Positions 45,010 through 54,372 are shown, numbered from the stretch's first letter. The stretch is DNA of 64,000 nt from Thermomonas sp964481865 (GCA_964481865.1 CAYZUG010000007.1:33532-97531), one strand, 5' to 3'. Program-made: numbers and translations. The notes: a model not told the origin generated them from the letters alone.

Positions 45010-46053
45010 TCACGCTTGGAACACCGACTCAAGCAGCCGGAAGGTTCCCGCATCAGCATCCATTTCCACCTTGCCCCCCACCGGAACGATGAATTGCTCA
45101 CGGATATGCCCAATCATCGCACCGCGATAGGCAGGAATCTTGAGTGGACGAATATAGTCATCCAGGATTTGCTCCAACGTCAGCGAACCATAGCCATTCC
45201 CCGGTTTGCAGTCTGTGCATTCACCAAAAATGAAACCGGCAATCTTGTCCAGAGCGCCCATTAATTTGAGCGTACTCAACATGCGATCGACACGGTAGGG
45301 TGCTTCTGAGACTTCTTCAAGAAACAATATCTTGCCGGTGAAGTCAGGGACATAAGGCGAACCCGCAATGCCCGTCAGCACCGCCAAATTGCCCCCCACA
45401 AGCTGTCCCTGCACCTTGCCGGCATGGATGGTATGGGTGCGGTTCTGGCGTTGCACCAGCTCATCTCCGGTATGGCGCTTGTTACGAAACTCCAGCAATT
45501 CACGCTTGAAAAACATGCGCTCAAACTGATCGACATTAAAGCTATTCCAACTGCTTGCACCTGTTGGCCCATGAAATGTCACCAGACCGGTTTGCGCATG
45601 CAAGGCGCAATGCAAGGCGGTAATGTCCGAAAAGCCAAGGAAAACCTTGGGGTTGCGACGCACGGTTGCGTAGTCAATCAGCGGCAGGATACGCGCCGCC
45701 CCTGAGCCGCCACGCACACACACAATCCCATTGACCTCTGGGTCAGCAAACATCGCATTCACATCTGCCGCACGCTCTGCATCCGTACCGGCAAGATGCC
45801 CGTAACGGGCTTCTGCATGCGCCCCCATCTTGACCTTAAACCCCAGTGCTTCCAGTGTTTCTCGCGCCAATTGATAGTTGAATGGGTCATCGGATGCCGC
45901 TGACGGGCTCACCAAACCAACCACATCCCCTTTGTTCAACTGCTTTGGCAAAAGCCGTTGCTGCTGTGAACCCACGTTCGCACCTGCCATCTCTGAAAAT
46001 GGCAGCAACGCTGCCGTTAATGCTGCCCCACCCAAAAAATGCCGCCGTTTCAT
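45010..46053 (-). CDS. LD-carboxypeptidase, S66 family, Tat-exported
   Basis: A 347-aa serine peptidase of the MccF/LdcA family, which cleaves L,D bonds in cell-wall tetrapeptides or hydrolyses peptidyl antibiotics. The N-terminus 'MKRRHFLGGAALTAALLPF' is a twin-arginine signal, so the protein is folded before export. The nucleophile is S142 in 'GFSDIT', with the catalytic Glu in 'LFLEEVSEAPYRVDRM' and His in 'IGHIREQ'. The ATG at 46053 has GGGAG upstream. A GTG at 46059 is the alternative. Most LdcA enzymes are cytoplasmic; the Tat export is a less usual variant. Confidence 0.87.
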   Translation of the reverse strand: MKRRHFLGGAALTAALLPFSEMAGANVGSQQQRLLPKQLNKGDVVGLVSPSAASDDPFNYQLARETLEALGFKVKMGAHAEARYGHLAGTDAERAADVNAMFADPEVNGIVCVRGGSGAARILPLIDYATVRRNPKVFLGFSDITALHCALHAQTGLVTFHGPTGASSWNSFNVDQFERMFFKRELLEFRNKRHTGDELVQRQNRTHTIHAGKVQGQLVGGNLAVLTGIAGSPYVPDFTGKILFLEEVSEAPYRVDRMLSTLKLMGALDKIAGFIFGECTDCKPGNGYGSLTLEQILDDYIRPLKIPAYRGAMIGHIREQFIVPVGGKVEMDADAGTFRLLESVFQA

Positions 46054-46152
46054 CGCCACTCCCTCAGTTACCTCAGCAAGACATGCAGCCTAACAAAAAG
46101 CCCACTCCCTGCCCTATGCCATTGGCAACAGCATGCAAAGCGTCAGACCCAC

Positions 46153-46830
46153 TCAGCCAACCGGCCCTGCATGTGGGTTCACACCCATCATCCGAAAGCA
46201 GACATTGAATGCCACGGTGATCCGCACATCATCCCCTTCATAAGGCAAGACCTCGTGCAGCAGCCATGAAGGAAACAGCACCAGATCACCCGCATTCAAG
46301 CGCAGCATGATATTGGACATGCTGTAGGGCCGCTGCATCTTGGCGGTTGCCATATCAATAAACATGGAACCCGCATAATTCGGGTTGATAAACGTCAGCT
46401 TTCCGCTGTCACTTTCCGGGTTATCCCCTGAATGGCTGACACAGTACACACCAGACCAACTGTGCAAGGGGTGATTATGTGGACCAAAGTAGCCCCCCTT
46501 ATGCGTCACATGAAACCATGCCTGCTCTGCCGAATGCAGGCGTGAAAGCGTTTCAATGTCATAACCATTCAGATCGCGGATCATGGCATAGAGGTTCTGC
46601 ATGCAGAATCTCCGCAGTTTCTGGATAACCGGCTGCGGCCACTCAAACAGACGGAAATTACTTTCAAAGAGCGCTGGATTGCGATGTGTATAGACATCCG
46701 GATTGGCATACTCCGGCTGCTGTGAACGCGTCAAAAACAACGCTTTCAGCTCATCATTCAACGTCTCGCAGTTTTCCATCTTGGCAAAGCCCAACGGTAT
46801 AGAAAACGCAGGCATGATTTGTAACGACAT
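46153..46830 (-). CDS. 2OG-Fe(II) oxygenase-like protein (PF13759/TIGR02466 type)
   Basis: A 225-aa protein with the pattern of the putative 2-oxoglutarate-dependent Fe(II) dioxygenase family. 'HVTHKGGYFGPHNHPLHSWSGVYCV' (about 107-131) carries candidate His ligands, 'WLLHEVLPYEGDD' (about 190-202) supplies the distal His, and 'RITVAFN' the 2OG-binding Arg. Its ribosome site AGGGGG is strong. Phage and marine relatives are often of unknown substrate. No neighbour suggests a partner. Confidence 0.65.
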   Translation of the reverse strand: MSLQIMPAFSIPLGFAKMENCETLNDELKALFLTRSQQPEYANPDVYTHRNPALFESNFRLFEWPQPVIQKLRRFCMQNLYAMIRDLNGYDIETLSRLHSAEQAWFHVTHKGGYFGPHNHPLHSWSGVYCVSHSGDNPESDSGKLTFINPNYAGSMFIDMATAKMQRPYSMSNIMLRLNAGDLVLFPSWLLHEVLPYEGDDVRITVAFNVCFRMMGVNPHAGPVG

Positions 46831-46895
46831 CTATTCCCCCTGATAAATCCAGCCAGATATCCCATGTCATGCAGCATACTTGAAGGACAGGGGCA

Positions 46896-46918
46896 ATTTC
46901 TTCAGTTGACGAAGAAAT
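46896..46918. repeat. Inverted repeat between pcp and the oxygenase-like gene
   Basis: Arms of eight bases (46896-46903 and 46911-46918) with a 7-nt loop. It lies 42 bp after pcp and about 65 bp before the oxygenase start, both on the minus strand. It could end the pxp operon transcript or act as an operator for the next gene. Confidence 0.4.
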
Positions 46919-46960
46919 CCACGCCGCAATCAAAACAGCATGCAGGTGACAGTGACGGAC

Positions 46961-47605
46961 TCAGCACTCCACTCCAGCAGCCAGCTTCACGTCGTATTGC
47001 GTGGTCAGTGTGGTGGTGGTGATGCTGCGTAACGCACGACGTATATCCTCAACCTGCATGCGCGGCTGATCGGGGCGGGAACACTGCTCGGGCAACCACG
47101 GAACATGCACGAACCCCGCCCGCACCGAACGATGATTGCGTAGCGCGTGCATCAACACGTAGAACACTTGATTACACACAAACGTGCCGGCAGTTTGTGA
47201 GATATGCGCCGGGATGCTCTCGGCTTGCAAAGCGAGCAACGCGGATTTGATTGGCAGGCGCGAAAAGTATGCGGCAGGCCCCCGTTGCAATACCGCCTCG
47301 TCCACGGGTTGCAGGCCTGCATTGTCAGGAATCCGCGCATCAATCAGATTGATGGCAACGCGCTCCAATGAAACCCCGACCCGCCCTCCTGCCTGGCCTG
47401 TTGCAATGACCACATCAGGGCGATGCCGACGCAACGCTGCACGCAACACACGCGGAGCCGCTTCAAATTCACAGGGCAGCTCCAGCGTGACAATGCGATG
47501 CCCGGCGACTGTCTCGCCCTCCATCGTCCGCACGGCTTGCCAGGAAGGGTTGATGGTTTCGCCACCAAACGGGCTAAACCCCGTCAGCAATATGTTGCCA
47601 GGCAT
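46961..47605 (-). CDS. pcp: Pyrrolidone-carboxylate (pyroglutamyl) peptidase
   Basis: A cysteine peptidase that removes N-terminal 5-oxoproline (pyroglutamate) from peptides. It is 214 aa from the ATG at 47605; the frame is open to 47683 without family support. The catalytic triad is E81, C144 ('GTFVCNQVFY') and H167 ('GFVHVPWLP'), matching the E81/C144/H168 spacing of the family. It is the last gene of the six-gene 5-oxoproline operon, eight bases after the DUF979 gene. It releases 5-oxoproline, which the upstream PxpABC enzyme can convert to glutamate. Confidence 0.93.
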   Translation of the reverse strand: MPGNILLTGFSPFGGETINPSWQAVRTMEGETVAGHRIVTLELPCEFEAAPRVLRAALRRHRPDVVIATGQAGGRVGVSLERVAINLIDARIPDNAGLQPVDEAVLQRGPAAYFSRLPIKSALLALQAESIPAHISQTAGTFVCNQVFYVLMHALRNHRSVRAGFVHVPWLPEQCSRPDQPRMQVEDIRRALRSITTTTLTTQYDVKLAAGVEC

Positions 47606-47613
47606 GGTTTTTC

Positions 47614-48582
47614 TCAGAACCGAAAGATCAGGACATACATCAAGGCCAGATTGACCGCCAACAATGCCACGCCGGTTTTCCATTGGGCACGAATCACGTC
47701 ATTTTGACCGGGAAGTTCCAGTAAGGCGACAGGCACGATATTGAAGTTGGCGGCCATCGGGGTCAGCAGCGTGCCGCAATATCCGGTCAACATGCCAATG
47801 GCACCTAAAATGGCGGGGTTGGCACCGTGCATCTGTACTAATAGCGGCAGTCCGACACCAGCGGTGAGTACCGGAAATGCCGCAAAGGCATTGCCCATAA
47901 TCACGGTGAACAGCACCATGCCCAGACCGTAAGCCAGCACGCAGGCCAGTGCATTGTCCACCGGGATGGCAAGACGCACCAGTTCGGCGACGGCCGTGCC
48001 AACGCCGGTGGCCGCAAACACCCCGCCCAAGGCCGCCAGAGTCAATGGCAGCAATGCCGCCCAGCCCAGGGTATCCAACAGGCGGCGGCCTTCCTGCAGG
48101 CCGGCTCCAGGGGCCGCGCGGGTGGTATGTAGGGCAGAAAACAAGGCCAGTACACAGGCCAGGGTCAGGCCGGTCAAGGTCATGCGACGAGAGGCAAACA
48201 GCGACCAGTCGTCCCATGCAACATAATCGCCTGCCAATGCCACCAACAAGGTCACAAAAGGAATCATCAACGCGGGGATGAACAGGCGATGTCCTAGTCG
48301 CTTGGCATCGGCACTACGGGCTTCGGCATCGCGTTCGGGCAAGGCTTGGCGTGTCATGCGTGGCGACAGCAACGCCAGCGCAATAACCCCCGCCCCTGCC
48401 CATTGCGCAGGTACAGGGTTATTGTTATTCGCCGCTGTCATGATGGTGTCACCGCCCCCCACAAGGGCCGCCAGAATTCCCCAGAATGCCGCATGGGCAA
48501 AGCGTTTTTTCCGAAGATTTATCCAGCCACTGGCGAGCAGAAACAGTGCGATCAGTGCATAAGCATGTTCAATCGTCAGCAT
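47614..48582 (-). CDS. DUF979 membrane protein, putative transporter half
   Basis: A 322-aa protein with nine or ten hydrophobic segments. The hallmark 'VIMGNAFAAFPVLTAGVGLP' and 'GMLTGYCGTLLTPMAANFNIVPVALLEL' regions (about 235-295) have the Gly/Asn/Pro-rich re-entrant look of ion-coupled transporters. It is always paired with DUF969 as far as I know. It lies one base after the DUF969 gene and eight bases before pcp, so the pair probably moves 5-oxoproline or pyroglutamyl peptides. No biochemical proof is known to me. Confidence 0.8.
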   Translation of the reverse strand: MLTIEHAYALIALFLLASGWINLRKKRFAHAAFWGILAALVGGGDTIMTAANNNNPVPAQWAGAGVIALALLSPRMTRQALPERDAEARSADAKRLGHRLFIPALMIPFVTLLVALAGDYVAWDDWSLFASRRMTLTGLTLACVLALFSALHTTRAAPGAGLQEGRRLLDTLGWAALLPLTLAALGGVFAATGVGTAVAELVRLAIPVDNALACVLAYGLGMVLFTVIMGNAFAAFPVLTAGVGLPLLVQMHGANPAILGAIGMLTGYCGTLLTPMAANFNIVPVALLELPGQNDVIRAQWKTGVALLAVNLALMYVLIFRF

Positions 48583-48583
48583 G

Positions 48584-49285
48584 TCAGCCGCCCTTGTGAT
48601 CTGCAGATGAAGGCGTCACGCGGCGGTCAAACTGCTGCGCAAAACGCCAGGTGCGAAACCCATGGATAACAAAGGCAGCGATGGCAGTTGGCAAAGCCCA
48701 CAACGCAATATGTAACGGTTCAAGCTCAATACCATGCTGCGAAAAGAACCCCTGAATCAGCAGCACCGCACCCAATGCAATAAAGACGTCTTCACCGAAG
48801 AACAATCCAATATTGTCGGTGGCAGCACAGAAAGCCCGCACGTCGTGACGCTCTTTGTCGGTCAATGGCGGCGCATCCTTTTCTGCCGCGGCTTCGGCCA
48901 TCGGTGCCAGTAATGGGCGCACGGTTTGTGCGTGACCGGCGACATTGGTCAAGCCCAACATGGAAAGCACCTGCCGCAAGCCCAGATAGGCGATCAACAA
49001 GCGTGACAGCGTCAATCTGCGCAGGCCGGAAATCCATTCTCTGGCATGTTCGCGCAACCCCGCTCTTTCCAGAACACCAATCGCAGGCAGGGTCAGCACA
49101 AACAGCATCAACGCACGTTCCGAGACAAAACTCGTACCCAGCAACGCCAGGATATCGGCCATCGTCATGCCAGCCGCGACACCGCTGGCAATCCCTGCTG
49201 CCACAACCACCAACACCGGATTCAGGCGCAAGGCAAAGCCAATCACCACCACCGCAACGCCGATCAAGGGTAACCACTGCATCAT
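48584..49285 (-). CDS. DUF969 membrane protein, putative transporter half
   Basis: A 233-aa protein with about six hydrophobic segments. 'VLSMLGLTNVAGHAQTVRPLLAPMAEAAAE' (about 108-137) and 'CAATDNIGLFFGEDVFIALGAVLLIQ' (about 153-178) are typical of DUF969. Its start overlaps the pxpA stop by four bases. Together with DUF979 it resembles a transporter of the ion-transporter superfamily split over two genes. Confidence 0.8.
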   Translation of the reverse strand: MMQWLPLIGVAVVVIGFALRLNPVLVVVAAGIASGVAAGMTMADILALLGTSFVSERALMLFVLTLPAIGVLERAGLREHAREWISGLRRLTLSRLLIAYLGLRQVLSMLGLTNVAGHAQTVRPLLAPMAEAAAEKDAPPLTDKERHDVRAFCAATDNIGLFFGEDVFIALGAVLLIQGFFSQHGIELEPLHIALWALPTAIAAFVIHGFRTWRFAQQFDRRVTPSSADHKGG

Positions 49286-50046
49286 CGTGATTGTTCTCCA
49301 GAAGCAAGACGAACCCCCGCCTGTTGCAGCGCAGCGTTCAGGTTGGCAGCAAACGTGCCGGCATCATCACGATCGCCGTGCAGGCACAGGGTATCGGCGG
49401 CGAAAACACGTGTTGCCCCGCCATGGGTGGTAATGGGTTTGCCTTGTACAAGTGCAATGGCTTGCGCAATGGCAGCCTCGGACGGCAAGACGGCATCCGG
49501 ATGACGACGCGACAGCAATTGCCCGTCATCGCAATAGCGGCGATCACAAAACACCTCATGCCGCACGGTCAACCCGTATTTCTGACCTGCTTGCGGCAAT
49601 GCACTGCCGGACAGCCCAACCAAAATCAAACTGGCGTCGAAATCATGCACGGCTTGGGCAATGGCATCGGCTAACGCTGGATCAACGGCCGCTTGGTTAT
49701 ACAGCGCACCGTGTGGTTTGAGATGCGAAAGCACCATGCCTTGCGCCTGCGCCAAGCCAGACAGCGCACCCAGTTGATACAGCACAAAGGCATAGGCTTC
49801 ACGCGGGGAAACTGCCATTTCACGCCGACCAAACCCTTGCAGATCGGGGTGGCTTGGATGGGCGCCAACGGCAACACCATGTTCACGACAGGCCTGCAAC
49901 GTGGCCAGCATGACCTGCGGATCACCTGCATGAAATCCGCAAGCGATATTGGCCGAGTGAATATGCGGCATCACCGCAGCATCATTCCCCATGCGCCAAG
50001 CGCCAAACGACTCCCCCAGATCGGCATTGATATCTATCGTGTTCAT
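49282..50046 (-). CDS. pxpA: 5-oxoprolinase subunit A (LamB/YcsF family)
   Basis: The PxpA subunit of the ATP-dependent prokaryotic 5-oxoprolinase, which opens 5-oxoproline to L-glutamate. At 254 aa, the start 'MNTIDINADLGESFGAWRMG', 'ANIACGFHAGDP' (about 33-44) and 'VAVGAHPSHPDLQGFGRR' give the metal-site His and Asp residues of the family. It overlaps pxpC and DUF969 by four bases each. Confidence 0.94.
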   Translation of the reverse strand: MNTIDINADLGESFGAWRMGNDAAVMPHIHSANIACGFHAGDPQVMLATLQACREHGVAVGAHPSHPDLQGFGRREMAVSPREAYAFVLYQLGALSGLAQAQGMVLSHLKPHGALYNQAAVDPALADAIAQAVHDFDASLILVGLSGSALPQAGQKYGLTVRHEVFCDRRYCDDGQLLSRRHPDAVLPSEAAIAQAIALVQGKPITTHGGATRVFAADTLCLHGDRDDAGTFAANLNAALQQAGVRLASGEQSR

Positions 50047-51035
50047 GGGATTGGCAGTCCAATATCCTTGTGCAAGCGATACGTGATGTGTGTGATCAGA
50101 CGTTGCAATGCCCTGTCACGTTGCTGCAATGCGGCCAATGCCTCGTCCATCTGACACGGAGTGAAACATAACCGATCCCCCGGCCGATAATGCGCCAAAC
50201 GTGGAAAATCCACGGCAGCCACCTGACCAATACGAGGATAGCCACCACTGACGGGGCCTTCCGGACCAAAAATGATCGCTTGTCCGGAAGGCGGCAGTTG
50301 CACTGCCCCCGGCAGCGTCGCTTCACTGAGAATATCTGTTTGCACTTGGCGAACCAACGAAACACCCTCAAGCCGCAGCCCCACACGGTTGGAATCATTG
50401 CTGAGCGTGAATTCCTCGGAAAAAAGCCGCGTCATGCTGGCCTTATCCAATTGCGCGCGGTGCGCCCCCGGAAGCAAACGCAAAGGCAGCTGTGGATTGG
50501 CCGAAAACCAAGGCAAAGGATTCAGCGACCACCGCAGGCTGGACTGCGATACCCCTGCCATCGGCGGCAACGAACGCAATGGTAGTTGCGTCCCCTTCTG
50601 TAGCGCACGCCCTTGCAAAGGTCCTAGTGCGGCATTGAGATCGGTGCTGCGGCTATCCAGCACCGGTGCCACATCAATCCCACCATGCACGGCAAGATAA
50701 CCACGACAGCCTGTTGGCGGGCGCGTCAAACGCAAACGGCTACCCGCCTTGACCAGAAGCGGCGCCCACATCGGTGCGGGTTGCTCGTCAATGAAAAGTG
50801 AAAATGGCGCACCCGTCACTGCGATAAGACTGTCTTGTTCAAACAACAACGTGGGACCGATCAGTGTGATTTCCAGCGCGCAGGTATTGGGCGGGTTGCC
50901 ACACAAGGCATTCGCAAGATGCAGCGCAGGCAGATCAAACGCCCCAGACTGACCAATTCCCAACGCACGTTTGGCAAAGCGTCCTGCATCCTGCAAGCTA
51001 CTGAGAAAACCGGCAGCCTCCACGCGAAGGCTCAT
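50043..51035 (-). CDS. pxpC: 5-oxoprolinase subunit C (biotin-dependent carboxyltransferase-like)
   Basis: The PxpC subunit of 5-oxoprolinase, related to the C-terminal part of allophanate hydrolase subunit 2 and KipA. The 330 aa contain 'GFLSSLQDAGRFAKRALGIGQSGAFD' (about 9-34) and the C-terminal 'FGPEGPVSGGYPRIGQVAAVDFPRLAH' block. Annotations often call it a urea carboxylase or KipA-like protein. The neighbours identify it as the oxoprolinase subunit. Confidence 0.92.
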   Translation of the reverse strand: MSLRVEAAGFLSSLQDAGRFAKRALGIGQSGAFDLPALHLANALCGNPPNTCALEITLIGPTLLFEQDSLIAVTGAPFSLFIDEQPAPMWAPLLVKAGSRLRLTRPPTGCRGYLAVHGGIDVAPVLDSRSTDLNAALGPLQGRALQKGTQLPLRSLPPMAGVSQSSLRWSLNPLPWFSANPQLPLRLLPGAHRAQLDKASMTRLFSEEFTLSNDSNRVGLRLEGVSLVRQVQTDILSEATLPGAVQLPPSGQAIIFGPEGPVSGGYPRIGQVAAVDFPRLAHYRPGDRLCFTPCQMDEALAALQQRDRALQRLITHITYRLHKDIGLPIP

Positions 51036-51730
51036 GCCGCCGCCTCTTGCAGCAAGTTGAAAGTCGCCGCATCAATCGCCTGAAACTGCACCGATTGCCC
51101 CATATTCACCCAACATGGCGGCGTACGCGCTGAGTCGAACAAACGCAATGGTGTTTGCCCGATCAACTGCCAACCACCGGGAAGCTCACTCGGATAAATA
51201 CCAGTTTGCGCCCCACCAATGGCCACGGAACCTGCCGCAACACGAGTACGCGGTGTTGCGCGACGTGGCACATGCAAGCCAGGCTCCAGACCAAGTAAAT
51301 AGGGAAACCCCGGCGCAAACCCCAGCATCGCTACCGGGTAAATACCAGCGGTATGGCGCTGAATGACCGCCTCTGAAGACAGCCCCGTCAGGCGGGCGAC
51401 TTCATCAAGATCAGGCCCGAAGGAACCGCCATAGCACACGGGAATCATCACGACACCCGCCGTACCGGCAAGCGATACTGCTGCCTCACTATTGGGTAGT
51501 AGCACCTGTAGCGCCTGTAGCAAGGAAGCATAGTCCACGCCGAAAGGATCAAATTGCAGCAAGACACTGGCATAGGCTGGGGTGATCTCCATCACACCTG
51601 GCAGTGCCGCAGTTTGCAATGCCGCCACAAGCTGATGGGCATGTTGGTTGATCCGAGAATCAAGACGATCCCCCAGCCGTACCAGCAAGGCATTCTCGGA
51701 GACGCGCTCAAATTGCGGAAATGGCGGCAT
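51032..51730 (-). CDS. pxpB: 5-oxoprolinase subunit B (KipI/allophanate hydrolase subunit 1-like)
   Basis: First gene of the operon, 232 aa from the ATG at 51730; a TTG three codons upstream is the alternative. It has 'FERVSENALLVRLGD' near the start, 'YGGSFGPDLDEVARLTGLS' (about 125-143) and 'MLGFAPGFPYLLGLEPGLHVPRR'. These are KipI/PxpB marks. No clear Shine-Dalgarno sequence precedes it. The divergent M28 peptidase gene shares its 173-bp upstream region. Confidence 0.92.
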   Translation of the reverse strand: MPPFPQFERVSENALLVRLGDRLDSRINQHAHQLVAALQTAALPGVMEITPAYASVLLQFDPFGVDYASLLQALQVLLPNSEAAVSLAGTAGVVMIPVCYGGSFGPDLDEVARLTGLSSEAVIQRHTAGIYPVAMLGFAPGFPYLLGLEPGLHVPRRATPRTRVAAGSVAIGGAQTGIYPSELPGGWQLIGQTPLRLFDSARTPPCWVNMGQSVQFQAIDAATFNLLQEAAA

Positions 51731-51903
51731 GCAGGACAACTGAAAACCGATGTTCCCTCACTTTACCGCGAGAATCCCTCACCGCAACACATCCATCCAC
51801 CCAGCTGCTCTTTCCGTCGTCTATGCACCACGTACTGCGCCTGCCTGTCGCACACGCAACACGATTTCTCTATGCTTGCAGCTTCACCAAGAAGGAAAGC
51901 ACC

Positions 51904-53559
51904 ATGCGCCCCCATTTACCGACCCTGCTTGCTCTGTCCCTCTTTCCTGCTCTTGCTTCGGCACAAAGCCTGCCAGGTAGTGGCATCAATGCAGACAATC
52001 TGGCACGCCACATCCGCACGCTGGCTTCAGACGAATTTGAAGGGCGCGCGCCCACAACAGCCGGTGAAGAAAAAACCGTTGCCTATATCAGCCAAGCGTT
52101 TCACAAGGCCGGTCTGCAGCCTGCTGGCGATAACGCCAGTTGGATTCAGGAAGTCACCTTGGTGCGTAGTGAGATTGATGGCGCCGTGTCTGCTCACACA
52201 CAGATCGGTGCGCAGCAACGTCCTTTGACCCACCCCGACGACATCGCCGTTGAAAGCCTGCATCCCAATACGCGTGTTTCCATCGAAAACACCCCCATTG
52301 TTTTTGCGGGCTACGGCATTCATGCCCCCGAACTTGGCTGGGATGATTTTGGTGATATCGATGTCCGTGGAAAAATCCTTCTGGTCTTGATCAACGACCC
52401 CGACTTTGAAAGTGGGCAAGGCAAGTTTGGGGGGCGTGCCATGACCTACTACGGGCGCTGGACATACAAATACGAAGAAGCCGCCCGACGTGGCGCTGCA
52501 GGTGTGTTGATCATTCACGAAGACGCCCCGGCTGCATACACCTGGGCAACGGTACGCAACGGCCGCGATGGCCCGCAATACGACATTGTGCGCAGCGATG
52601 CTGACAGCTATCACCTGAAGATGCGCGGCTGGGTGCAGCACAACATCACCCAACAACTCTTTGCCGATGCAGGTCTGGATTTTGATGCCGCCAAACGCGC
52701 CGCACAGTCCGGCAATTTCAAGGCACATCTGCTTGCTGATGCACGCTTGAGCATTGCCTTCGACGTCAAACATCAACACATCACCAGCCGGAATGTGGCT
52801 GGCATCATTCCGGGTAAAAAATATCCCGATGAAACTGTGATCGTATCCAGTCACTGGGATACCTTCGGCATCACCCCGAATGCGGATGCCAATGGCGACA
52901 ACATCATCAATGGCGCGGTGGACAACGCAACTGCCGTTGCGTCCACGATTGAGCTTGCACGCGTCTTTGCGGCTGGCGAGACACCTGACCGCAGCTTGCT
53001 TTTCCTGTCATTCACCGCTGAAGAAAACGGCCTGCTTGGCGCAAAATACTACGCTGAAAATCCGCTTCGCCCGCTGGCAACAACCGCCGCTGTGGTCAAT
53101 ATGGAAATGTGGAGTCCGGATGGCCCAACCCGCGACATTTCTTCGTGGGGCATTGGCAAAGTGGCACTTGAGCGCTACCTCGAAGATGCGGCAAAAGCCG
53201 ATGGCCGCACACGCTCACTGGATGAAAATCTTGAAGCGGGTCTGTTTTATCGTGCCGACCACTTTGCATTCGCACAGGCTGGCGTTCCTGCATTTACCAT
53301 TGGACCGGGCATGGACATGCTGCAAGGCGGGGTAGAAGCTGGCAAAGCTGCACGCGCCAAATACTTTGCCGAACGCTATCACCAGCCGTCTGACGAATAT
53401 GACGAAAGCTGGGACATGCGCGGCCCCACCATGGATACACAAACCGTCTATCGCGTGATTGAGCGCATCGCTAACAGCCGCGACTGGCCAGAGTGGGACA
53501 CCGACAGCGAATTCGCAGCTGAACGTAAAAAGAGCGACGCGCAGCGCACATCACGTTAA
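51904..53559 (+). CDS. Exported M28-family zinc peptidase with PA domain
   Basis: A 551-aa periplasmic or secreted aminopeptidase. The signal peptide ends 'LFPALASA'. A PA domain is inserted at about 130-270. The two-zinc site is H317 and D319 ('SSHWDTFG'), bridging D340 ('GAVDNATA') and catalytic E373 with E374 ('TAEENGLLGA'). The C-terminal His is probably in 'DHFAFAQAGVPAF' (about 450-462). The start is set by AGGAAAG upstream and by the signal peptide. It is divergent from the 5-oxoproline operon and followed by a strong terminator. Confidence 0.9.
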   Translation: MRPHLPTLLALSLFPALASAQSLPGSGINADNLARHIRTLASDEFEGRAPTTAGEEKTVAYISQAFHKAGLQPAGDNASWIQEVTLVRSEIDGAVSAHTQIGAQQRPLTHPDDIAVESLHPNTRVSIENTPIVFAGYGIHAPELGWDDFGDIDVRGKILLVLINDPDFESGQGKFGGRAMTYYGRWTYKYEEAARRGAAGVLIIHEDAPAAYTWATVRNGRDGPQYDIVRSDADSYHLKMRGWVQHNITQQLFADAGLDFDAAKRAAQSGNFKAHLLADARLSIAFDVKHQHITSRNVAGIIPGKKYPDETVIVSSHWDTFGITPNADANGDNIINGAVDNATAVASTIELARVFAAGETPDRSLLFLSFTAEENGLLGAKYYAENPLRPLATTAAVVNMEMWSPDGPTRDISSWGIGKVALERYLEDAAKADGRTRSLDENLEAGLFYRADHFAFAQAGVPAFTIGPGMDMLQGGVEAGKAARAKYFAERYHQPSDEYDESWDMRGPTMDTQTVYRVIERIANSRDWPEWDTDSEFAAERKKSDAQRTSR

Positions 53560-53582
53560 CCACTTACTTACTACCAACATAC

Positions 53583-53623
53583 CGCCCCATGCCGTTTTAC
53601 CTGCCGCATGGGGCGTCTTTTTT
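53583..53623 (+). terminator. Rho-independent terminator of the M28 peptidase gene
   Basis: A 10-bp GC-rich stem (53583-53592 with 53606-53615) followed directly by TCTTTTTT. It is the clearest intrinsic terminator in the window. Confidence 0.9.
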
Positions 53624-53634
53624 CAGAAGCACCG

Positions 53635-54192
53635 TCAGCCGCGCCAATTCGCGTGTGCATTCCAAAACGCGACACTGCGTTGATAAGCCTCGCGATCCAG
53701 CGGCACCCCAGAGCCACCTTCCGCCACACCCAAGGCATTGCGCAGCATGGTGATCGGCGCCATGGGGGTTTCCTCTGGGGTCATCGTGTACATGCAACCC
53801 ACCACACCCCAGTCGGCATCAATTGGTGCGCCTTCTTTGGCAAGCTGCGCTTGGTCGTAAAGAATCACGACAAGATAGTTGGCAACAGGCGGTTCAATGC
53901 CCTCAAACCAACGCACCAAGACTGGCAACTCATCCACTGTTCGCGCCTCGTAAGCACTCTTCAACAGGTGTGCATTGCTGTCATCAATCGGCACAGCCAA
54001 ACAGCGCGTGCGTGTCCAGTTGCGATACACATGCAACTTACAAAATGGCGCATAACCATCCAGCACCGCCAATGGTGAGACAGCATTGAGATGCTGTTCA
54101 AACGCCTCGGCACTGATGTCCTGAATCGTGTTGCGACGCGGCTCACGCGGGAACAGGCGTGGCCTTGCGAAATCTGTCAGCACAATCGACAT
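53635..54192 (-). CDS. DUF3228-type protein
   Basis: A 185-aa soluble protein of unknown function. 'VLDGYAPFCKLHVYRNWT' (about 40-57), 'ELPVLVRWFEG' and the C-terminal 'PITMLRNALGVAEGGSGVPLDREAYQRSVAFW' are the conserved blocks I associate with DUF3228. The frame is open upstream to 54285, but the conserved part begins at the Met at 54192. It is divergent from the tricorn-like peptidase. Confidence 0.65.
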   Translation of the reverse strand: MSIVLTDFARPRLFPREPRRNTIQDISAEAFEQHLNAVSPLAVLDGYAPFCKLHVYRNWTRTRCLAVPIDDSNAHLLKSAYEARTVDELPVLVRWFEGIEPPVANYLVVILYDQAQLAKEGAPIDADWGVVGCMYTMTPEETPMAPITMLRNALGVAEGGSGVPLDREAYQRSVAFWNAHANWRG

Positions 54193-54372
54193 GGCAAATA
54201 CAGAACACCCAATGATTGATAGGCAAGCGATTATGCCGTGCCTGCCCTGTTGAGGCGATGCTTCCTGCCGCCTTACACCATTCAACAGCCCACGTCACGC
54301 CCCATCCGCAAGGGTTGTTTTGCCTGACATGGCGGGCAAAGATGAGCTTTCGTTTTTTCTGCGAGTCTTGCC

